A program made the translations under genes and the position numbers. A DNA stretch of 64,000 bases, from assembly GCA_035388825.1 (NCBI GenBank), contig DAOOQQ010000001.1, positions 1 through 64,000 of the forward strand, in the 5' to 3' direction. Under the pieces are notes generated by a model. The model was given only the letters and a program-made list of their open reading frames with translations, searched no databases and was not told where the DNA came from. Shown piece by piece: positions 44,348 through 52,600 of the stretch (positions are counted from its first letter, which is position 1; the number at the start of each line of letters is the position of its first letter). This stretch comes from MWAR01 sp035388825 (GTDB lineage: Bacteria; Muiribacteriota; Ozemobacteria; Ozemobacterales; Ozemobacteraceae).

Positions 44348-46621
44348 TCAGAATCTGAACATCTGATCGGCGTCGTCGCCGGTCGCGGAGACGGTCTGGA
44401 GTGGTTTGAGGGCTTCTCCGTCCAGCAGGCCGGGAAGGATCTCCTCGAGCACCGTTCCGATGCGACCCGCTTCCGCGGCGGCCGAGGGAACGGAGCGGAT
44501 CGACCAACGGGCGGGGCCGTTCGACAGCGACAGCCAGATCCGGACCTGGCCGGCAATGGCCGCGGGTGGCGGCGCGTCGCCGACCGAGACGAACAGGGGA
44601 AACCGATTCCCGGACGCTTCGACCATCTCCCGGACAGCGCCGACCCGGTGGGGCTGCCCTTCGGCGAGCTGCCGCGAGACGTTCGCCACCATCGTATCGA
44701 ACCGGTCTCCGCCGCCGCCCGCCAGCACAGGCAGCGCGATTCCGGGGTTCCCGGCATCCGACACGACCACCGGCGTTTCCTGTCCGGCGGCAGCCAGGGC
44801 CAGCCCCGTCGCGAGAGCCGCTTCGGGGCGGCCTCCGAAGGTGTTCAACAGCCGCTCCGCCAGGTCGGCGCGAAGGGGGCGAACCTCCGAGAGCTCTCCG
44901 GGGGCTGTTTCCGGCAGTGCTCCGGAACTCATCGAGGCGATGCGCCGACGCCAGTAGGCGAGGGCAGCGCCGACATTTTCCCCTTTGTACCGGTCGACGA
45001 CCGCCGGGTCCGGCACGTCCGGGCGATCGAACCGACAGGAGGTCGCGAGGGCCGCCATCGTCTCGGCCGTGACTGGGGCACCGGGGAACAGCAGGCCCTC
45101 CTTGACCGCGCCGAGGAACAGGGACATGTAGGTTTTCACCTGCGCGAGCGTCATTCCCCGGCGCATCAGGTAAAAGACCGACCAGAGCTCGTAGCCATAC
45201 TGGGGCATCCAGATGGCGTTGCGTGCGGTAAGAAATATATTATCAACAATATCAGAAGCCTCGCGGGAGTTCATCGTCGCGTGGCTCCAGTTGAACGCCG
45301 AGCCCGTGATCCGGTATTTCTCCCGCTCCTTGAAAATGGGCGTGATCGGGTCGCAGTACCAGATCTGGGCGCGGAAAAAGTCGGCGCCGCTTTCGTCGAT
45401 GAACCGGGCCGTTTCGGCCGCGGAGGCGTGTGTCTCGCCGGGAAATCCGATGATATACCCGAGATGGGTGATGATTCCCGCGGAGGTGAGGGCCGCGACC
45501 GCGCGCTCGTAATCTGCCCGGCGGGATGTCTTGTTCATCCGCTCCAGTTGCCCGTCGTTGGCCGATTCGGCTCCGAGGAACACCCCTTCGCAGCCGGCTT
45601 CCCGCATCAGGCCGATGATCTCTTCGTCCCCGTGGTCGCACCGGTAGAAGGAGTTCCACCGGAACCCGTACCGCTTGCGGATCATCATCTCGAGAATTTC
45701 GCGGAACCGTTTCTTCGGGACGTTGAAGGTGTCGTCGAGAATCGTCACCGTATCGATGCCGCCGATCGCGGCCACGGCATCGAGTTCCCGCTCCACCATG
45801 TCGACGTCGATATAGTGATACTGCCCCGCGCGCTGAGGGAATCCGCAGTAGGCGCAGCGGAAGGGACACGACTTGGCGGTGCGGAGCGAGACGAACCGTC
45901 CGTAGCGCTCGGGCGGGAACAATGTATAGTCTGGCATATTTTCTTCCAGGCCGTTCCGTTCCATCGTCCGCTCGTTGATCACGAACCGATCCCCACGACG
46001 CCAGGCGACGTTCGATATCCCTTCGAGGGTTTTGCCCGCCTTGACGGCCTTGATGATCTCGACGAGGGCGAACTCCCCTTCGGTGGAGATGACGTATGCG
46101 TCGGCGCCCAGGTAGGCGAACAGCTCGGTCAGCGCCTCCTCGTCCATCGCGGCGGCCTGGTTGTTGATGAACGGCCCTCCCACGACGATGGTCGCCTGGG
46201 GCGCATGTTCCCGGATGAACGGGATGATCTCGAGAATCGGCTGCGGGGTCACGTAGAACGTGGTGGTGATCGCGACGGTGAGCGGCTTCTTCTCGCGCAG
46301 CAGATGTCGGAGCCGGTCTTTCTCCCGCTGGAACAGGTTGACATACTCGAAACTCAATCCGCGCCGGTGCAGATACGTGCCGAGATAGATCAGCGTCGGG
46401 ATGAAAAAGTCCATGTTATGGAATGGGCGTTCCACCGGGCGGTCCCCGTAGTGGAAATCCGTCATCAACTCGAGCGCCCGCCGGGGCACCCCGTCCTTCT
46501 CGACGAATGCCAGCCGCATGTCGCGGTAAACGCCGGAGTCGATGCCGCTCATGGAGCGGGCTGCCTCCACCTGGGCGCTGAAGGTGACGTCGTTGAAGCC
46601 GATGAAAATGCAGTCTGTCAT
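44348..46621 (-). CDS. B12-binding radical SAM enzyme, PhpK-like, with condensation-like tail
   Basis: A 757-residue protein. The ATG with GAGGG upstream is preferred to a GTG four codons earlier. The first 220 residues (CIFIGFNDVTFSAQVEAARS, then GTYLHRRGLSFEYVNLFQ and IVVGGPFINNQ) form a B12-binding domain like that of PhpK-type methyltransferases. The radical SAM motif SCPFRCAYCGF (Cys 252, 256, 259) binds a 4Fe-4S cluster; GAESAND and IIGFPGETH fit the rest of the barrel. From about 550 the sequence (AYWRRRIASMSSG, LRADLAERL, DRFDTMVANVSRQLAEG) follows the C-terminal half of a condensation domain. It probably methylates or otherwise modifies a carrier-bound residue. It lies between two synthetase genes with 12- and 15-base gaps. 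Confidence 0.88.
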   Translation of the reverse strand: MTDCIFIGFNDVTFSAQVEAARSMSGIDSGVYRDMRLAFVEKDGVPRRALELMTDFHYGDRPVERPFHNMDFFIPTLIYLGTYLHRRGLSFEYVNLFQREKDRLRHLLREKKPLTVAITTTFYVTPQPILEIIPFIREHAPQATIVVGGPFINNQAAAMDEEALTELFAYLGADAYVISTEGEFALVEIIKAVKAGKTLEGISNVAWRRGDRFVINERTMERNGLEENMPDYTLFPPERYGRFVSLRTAKSCPFRCAYCGFPQRAGQYHYIDVDMVERELDAVAAIGGIDTVTILDDTFNVPKKRFREILEMMIRKRYGFRWNSFYRCDHGDEEIIGLMREAGCEGVFLGAESANDGQLERMNKTSRRADYERAVAALTSAGIITHLGYIIGFPGETHASAAETARFIDESGADFFRAQIWYCDPITPIFKEREKYRITGSAFNWSHATMNSREASDIVDNIFLTARNAIWMPQYGYELWSVFYLMRRGMTLAQVKTYMSLFLGAVKEGLLFPGAPVTAETMAALATSCRFDRPDVPDPAVVDRYKGENVGAALAYWRRRIASMSSGALPETAPGELSEVRPLRADLAERLLNTFGGRPEAALATGLALAAAGQETPVVVSDAGNPGIALPVLAGGGGDRFDTMVANVSRQLAEGQPHRVGAVREMVEASGNRFPLFVSVGDAPPPAAIAGQVRIWLSLSNGPARWSIRSVPSAAAEAGRIGTVLEEILPGLLDGEALKPLQTVSATGDDADQMFRF
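44351..44971 (-). other. condensation-half-like tail of the radical SAM protein
   Basis: About 205 residues align by eye with the second half of NRPS condensation domains. YWRRRI corresponds to the YWxxxL start, GQETPVVVSDAGNPG to the bridging region, DRFDTMVANVSRQLAEGQPH to the DTFxxLLxxVRxxxLxAYxHQ region, and IWLSLSNGPARW to the late strand. HHxxxDG and the N-terminal half are absent. It may be a docking element to the synthetase. Confidence 0.55.
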
Positions 46622-46633
46622 GAAATCCCTCAC

Positions 46634-49600
46634 TCAGAAATCGAAATCGCCGACATCGGCCGGCTGCTCTTTTGGCGATGCCGACCGGGTTCCGCCCAGA
46701 TCCAGGTCGAGAAGCCGTATTCGTGGCTCGGCACAGGCTTGCCTGAGAATCGACAGGTAACAGGTGAACAGTGCCCCGGCCGCCTCATCCGAGAACATTC
46801 CCTTCTTGTACTCCACCAACCCGCCGAGGCCCGCCGGATCAGGGGAGAAGGCCATGAGAAGATCGTATTTCGGCACGACCCGGTCGGAATTGAGCTTGGT
46901 CACCTGCAGCCCGGCGAGATCGAGCGGATCCTGCCGCTGGCTCTGCAGGGTGAAGGCGGCCTGGAACAGGGGATGGCGTCCCGGTGCGCGGGGAGGGTTC
47001 AGCTCCCGGACGATCAGGTCCAGGGGGGCTTCCTGATGAGCGTAAGCGTCGATCAGCGCATCACGGGCGCGCGCCGCGATGTCGGAAAACGCCGGGTCGC
47101 CTGAAAGATCGATGCGAACCGGCAGGACGTTGACGAAAAAGCCGATGAGCGGCTCGACTTCCCTGACCGTCCGGTTGGCCACCGGCACCCCGATGACGAT
47201 GTCCTCCTGGCCGCACATCCTTGCCAGCAGTGCCGCGTAGGCCGAGAACAGGATCATGTACGTCGTCGCCCCGTTGCTTCGGGCCAGATCGGCGATCTGG
47301 CGCATGAAACCGGCGTCGAGGGTGGTGAACGCCACTCCACCTTCGGAAGGGGTGGCTCCGAGCGGCGTGGCCGCCGGCAGGTTGAGGAACGGCGGGGCGC
47401 CGCTCAACCGCTCGGCCCAATGCCGGATGATCCGGCCGAGCCGGTCACCCGACAACACCTTCCGCTGCCAGCGGGCATAATCGCCATACCGCACCGGAAG
47501 CGGCGCCGGAGCCTCGCCGGTCCCGGTCGCATGGAGGTTGTACAACATGGACAGTTCCCGGGCCACCACTCCCAGCGACCAGCCGTCGCTGATGATATGG
47601 CTCATGGTCAGCGTGAGCAGGTGCTTCCGCTCGCCCAGCCTTGCCAGACGGGCACGGAACAACGGGCCGGCGGCCAGATCGAAGGGGGTCGAGGATTCCT
47701 CGTCGATGAGGCGGCGCAGGGCCGCGTCCCGCTCCTCGTCCCGGAGATGGTCGAGCGCCAGCGGCGTCAGATCACAGGGGGCCGGGGCGTCGATGACCGT
47801 ATACGGGCCTTCCTCGCCGGTGGCGAAATGGCTGCGCAGCGGCTCGTGCCTGCGCATCAACTCTTCGAGAGCGCGTTCCAGGGCGACACGGTCGAGTTCG
47901 CCTTCCAGCACCAGCGCGGCGGCCATGTTGTATTTCGCGCTCGGCCCGTCGATGCACGAGTCGACCCAGAGCCGCTCCTGGGCATAGGAAAGCGGGAGCG
48001 GGCCGGTGTCGGCCGACCGGCCCAGGGGGGGAAGCGGATCGCTCCCCTGCCGGATCTCTTCTTCCAGACGCTCGGCCATGGCGCGCACAGTCTGGCGCTC
48101 GAACACCTCGCGAACGGTGAGTCCTGTCCCGAACGTCTGGTTGATGCGCACCACGAGCCTGGTTGCCAGCAGCGAATGACCGCCCGAGTCGAAGAAGTTG
48201 TCGTCGAGGCCGATGTGGGGCGCTTCGAGAATCTCGCCCCAGATGTCGCGAAGAAGGTCGGCCACCGGGCGGCACGACTCTTCCGCGGCCGCGACGGTGT
48301 CGGCAGACGCCTCTTCGGCCCGTCGGGCCAGGGCCAGCCGGTCGATTTTGCCACTGGAGGTCAGGGGCATCGCGTCGAGCATCGCGATCCGGGAAGGGAC
48401 CATGTAATCGGGAAGGCGCTGGCGAAGATACTCGCGAAGTCGGCCGGCATCCGTTCCCGAGCCGGTGGGCGTGGCGAAAGCCGCAAGCGAGAGAGCCCCG
48501 TTCGCGGAACGGCGCACCACCACGGCTGCGTCGCCGACATCGGGGTGGCCCGACAGCACGGCTTCGATCTCGCCGGGCTCGATGCGGTAGCCCCGGATCT
48601 TCACCTGATGGTCGTTACGGCCGCGATACTCGATGGAGCCGTCGGGCAGCAGCCGCGCCCGATCGCTGGTCCGGTAGTGGCGGGCTCCGTCGATGGTGAC
48701 GAACCGCTCCGCCGTTCGGGCGGGGTCATGGATATAACCGGTGGCCAGGACGGCCCCGCCGATGAAGATCTCCCCGATGGCTCCGGGGGGAATCGCGCGG
48801 CCGGCCGCGTCGGCGATCCGGATGGCCGCGTTGTCGATCGGCCGTCCGATGGATGGCGCATCCGGCCATTCCGACGGGCTCTGCGGCAGGGTGAAGGAGG
48901 TGACCACGTGGCTTTCGGTGGGGCCATACTGGTTGTGGAGGCGGGCCGACGGCAGGCGGGTGAACCATGCCCGGATGGCCGGGGTGATGACGAGCCGCTC
49001 ACCCGCGGTGACCACCTCTCTCAGGGAGGCCGGGTGGCGTCCCGCCTGCGCTGCCGTCTCGGCCATCTGGTTCAGGGCGACGTACGGGAGGAACAGCCGC
49101 TCGATTCGCTCGTCATCGATGAAGGCGAGCAGCCGGCCCATGTCCCGCCGGATCTCGTCGGGCACGATGACCACCGTTCCGCCGGTGGCGAAGGTGGCCC
49201 AGTATTCCTGGGCGTGGACGTCGAAGGTGACGGCGGCGAACTGGGCGGTGACGGCCGGATGCGAGAAGCCGGGCTGGCGCCCCTGCCATGCCGCGAGATT
49301 CACCAGCGGCCCGTGGGGCATCAAAACGCCCTTCGGCTCGCCGGTCGAGCCGGAGGTGAACAGCACATATGCCGGATCATTCTCCGCAATCTCGGCATCG
49401 AAGGTGGCCGGAAGGGCGGCCAGCGTCTCCCGCTCGTAGTCGAGCCGGATGATGCCGAGCCCGTCCGGAAACGCGCGGCCCGCGGCCATATCGCCGGTCG
49501 TGATCAGGTGCGCCGCGCCGCTTATGGATAGCATTTGATATATACGATTGTCCGGGTAGGCCGGGTCGATCGGGAGGTAGGCGGAGCCCGCTTTCAGGAT

Positions 49601-52600
49601 ACCCGCCATGGCCACCGCGAAGTCGAGGCCGCGCGGCAGCAGCACGCCGACCGTCGCTCGAGGACGCACTCCCCTGCCGGCCAGGAACGCCGCGAGCCGG
49701 TTCGAACGTTGATCGAGAGCCGCGTAGGTGAGTTGCTCCCCGTCATACCTGACGGCGACGGCATCGGGGGTTGCCGCGGCCCGTTCGGTGAGGATGCGGC
49801 AGAGAGAGCCGGCCGGTGCAGGCCGCGGAGCCGCGGCGGCCGGCCCCTCGGAGGGTTCGGGCTGGAGAAGCTCGGCGACCTTCGCGGCCGGCCGGGCGAC
49901 GGCTGCCGCGAGAAGGCGGGACAAAGTCCGGGCGAAATGATGTATCGTTGAAGATATAAATATGCTGGTGTTGTATTCGAAGAGCGCCTCGATGCGGTCG
50001 GGAAGCTGGTTCATCACCAGCGTCAGATCGAAGTGGGAAGTGAGGGCGGGGATTTCGGCACGTTCCACGCGCAATCCCGGCAATGCGGCATCATCGCCTG
50101 CCGGGGTGTCCCAGGCCAGCATCACCTGGAACACGGGTGTGTGGCTCAGAGAGCGGCTGACGTGCATCTCCTCGACCAGCTTCTCGAACGGGAGCTCCTG
50201 AAGGTCATACGCGGCGAGCGCCCCCTTCCGGACCCGGTCGGTCAGTTCGCCGAAGTCGGGGTCGCCCGAGAGATCGCCCCGGATCATCAGCGTGTTGGCG
50301 AAGAAGCCGATGAGCGGGGCCACCTCGGGCCGCATCCGGTGCGCGATGGGGAAGCCCACGACGACGTCCTCCTGGCCGGCGAAACGGCCCAGGACGGCGA
50401 CGAACGCGGCCATGGCGATCATGAACGGGCTGGCGTTTTCCCTGCGTGCCAAAGCGTCGATGTTCCGCTTCAGGGCTGCCCCGTCGTCGAAGAAGTGGAA
50501 GGCGCCCTCGTTGGTGAAGACGGGCGGCCGGGGCTTGTCGGTCGGCAGATCGAGCGTGGCCGGGGCGCCCTCGAGCAGTTTCTTCCAGCCGGCGATGAGT
50601 CCGGCGAGACGTTCTCCGTCGAGGGTTTTCCGCTCCCAGGCCGCATAATCGGCATACTGGACCGGCAGCGGCGGAAGAGCCGCCGGCGGACCGCCCGTCT
50701 TTTCGGCATACAGCCGGATCAGCTCGCCGATGAGGATTCCCGCGGACCAGCCGTCGAACACGATGTGATGGACGACGATCTGGAGCACCTGTTCGTCGTC
50801 ACGGGTGCGATACAGCGTGGCCCGGATCAGCGGACCGGTTTTCAGGTCGAACGGCCGGCGTTGCTCCTCGTCGAGAAGGGCTGTCAGCCGGACTTCCCGG
50901 CCTTGCGGCGGAAGCTGCCGCAGATCGACGACGGGCAGGCCGATGACGAGCGTTTTGGCGATGATCTGGCGCGGCTGGCCGCCGGCATCGTCGAAGGTGG
51001 TTCGCAGAACCTCGTGGCGGTCGATCACGGCGTTCAGGCTCGAGGCCAGTGCCTGGGTGTCGATGGCGCCGGTAATGCGCAGCGCCATGCGGATGACGTA
51101 ACCCGCGGTGCTGCCTTCGATCCGGTCGATGAGCCAGAGGCGGTTCTGGGAAAAGGAGAGCGGGGCTGTGTCTCCGGGGCGGCGCGGTTCGAGAGCCGGC
51201 TGGGCCGCCTGACGCGAGCGTTCGATCACCCGGGCCAGCTTTCCGACGGTCGGGTTCTCGAACACCGCAACGAGCGGCAGATCCACCCCGAACATCTCGC
51301 GGGCGCGGGCGATGATGCGGGTCGCCATCAGGGAATGCCCCCCGAGCTGGAACAGATTGTCGTCGGTGCCGATCCGTTCCAGGCCGAGCGCATCCTGCCA
51401 GAGCCCGGCCAGCCCTTCCTCGACCGGGGTGCGGGGCGCGACATAGGGAACGTTGTCGGGAATCACATCGCCACCTATAGATGCCAGTGCGCGCTTGTCG
51501 ACCTTGCCGTTGGGGGACAGCGGCAGTCGGTCGAGATGGACCAGCGATGACGGCAGCATGTAGGGGGGGAGCGTCAGGGACAGCCGCCGGATGACGTCCC
51601 CCGGATCGAGCGGCGCCCGCCCGGTGTAATACGCGGCGAGGTAGCGCCATCGGTCGCCATCTGCCGTCGTCTTGCAGCCGAGCTCGGAGAGGATGGTCGC
51701 GACCCGTTCCTCGTCGAGCGGCGCGTTCAGCTCGTCGATCGAAACCTGCCGGTCCTTGTGACCGAGCCGCACTTCCCAACTGTTGGGGAGGGCGTAGTTG
51801 TTGTAGCCCCTCTCACGCGTGTGAACCCAGATGCCGACGTCGTTGACGAGGCAGTTGGTGGTGCAGCCGGCGATGGAGGTCGGGTTGACCCACGCCCCAT
51901 GCCTGGTGAGGTAGTCGAAAATCTCCTCCCGCGTGACATCCGTATACCGGTAAAAATCGACAAATTCAATATCATTGAATATTGAATCATCGTCGAACAG
52001 GCCGTCGCGCACGGAGCGGGTGACGGCGTCGTCCATCCGGTGATACACCGCGCGGGCCTTCTTCACCGCCGTCTCGATCGCCTCCTCGTCGAACACCCCC
52101 TCGTTGAACAGCTCGGCGAGACGGGTTTCGAACAACTGTCCCCGGGACAGGCCCGTGACGATCCGGTCGATGCCCCTGCGCCGGGCCTCGCGCATCCCGC
52201 AGGTCAGCACGGCCTTGAAACAGGAGTTGCAGACGTTGCTGTAACGGGAGAGGCTGTCGGCGAGGATTTCCCGGCAGTTGGGGATGGTTCCGAACGCGTG
52301 ATCGATGCCGAGTACGGACACGGTGCGCCGGATGTTCTCCCTGGCGCCCTCGTAGAGATACCCATTGTCGAAGGTGAAAGCGAACACGCGCAGGCCCATC
52401 TCGACCAGCCGGCAGAGCATATAGGTGCTGTCTTTCCCGCCGGAGAACAGGGCGAGACAGTCGTATGTCCCCGAACCCCGGTTCGGAAACCGCTCCAGGA
52501 ACCGGTCGACGGTCTTGAAATACGTCATTCCCCGTTCGCGGTAGAGATCGAACTGGCGACAGTAGATGCAGACGCCATCCCCATCGAACGCGGCACCCGG

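Noticed and set aside
42323..47104. Very long open frame on the plus strand opposite the synthetase and radical SAM genes
   Set aside because: It is the complement of well-supported NRPS sequence. High GC leaves few stops, and the translation has no recognisable domain.
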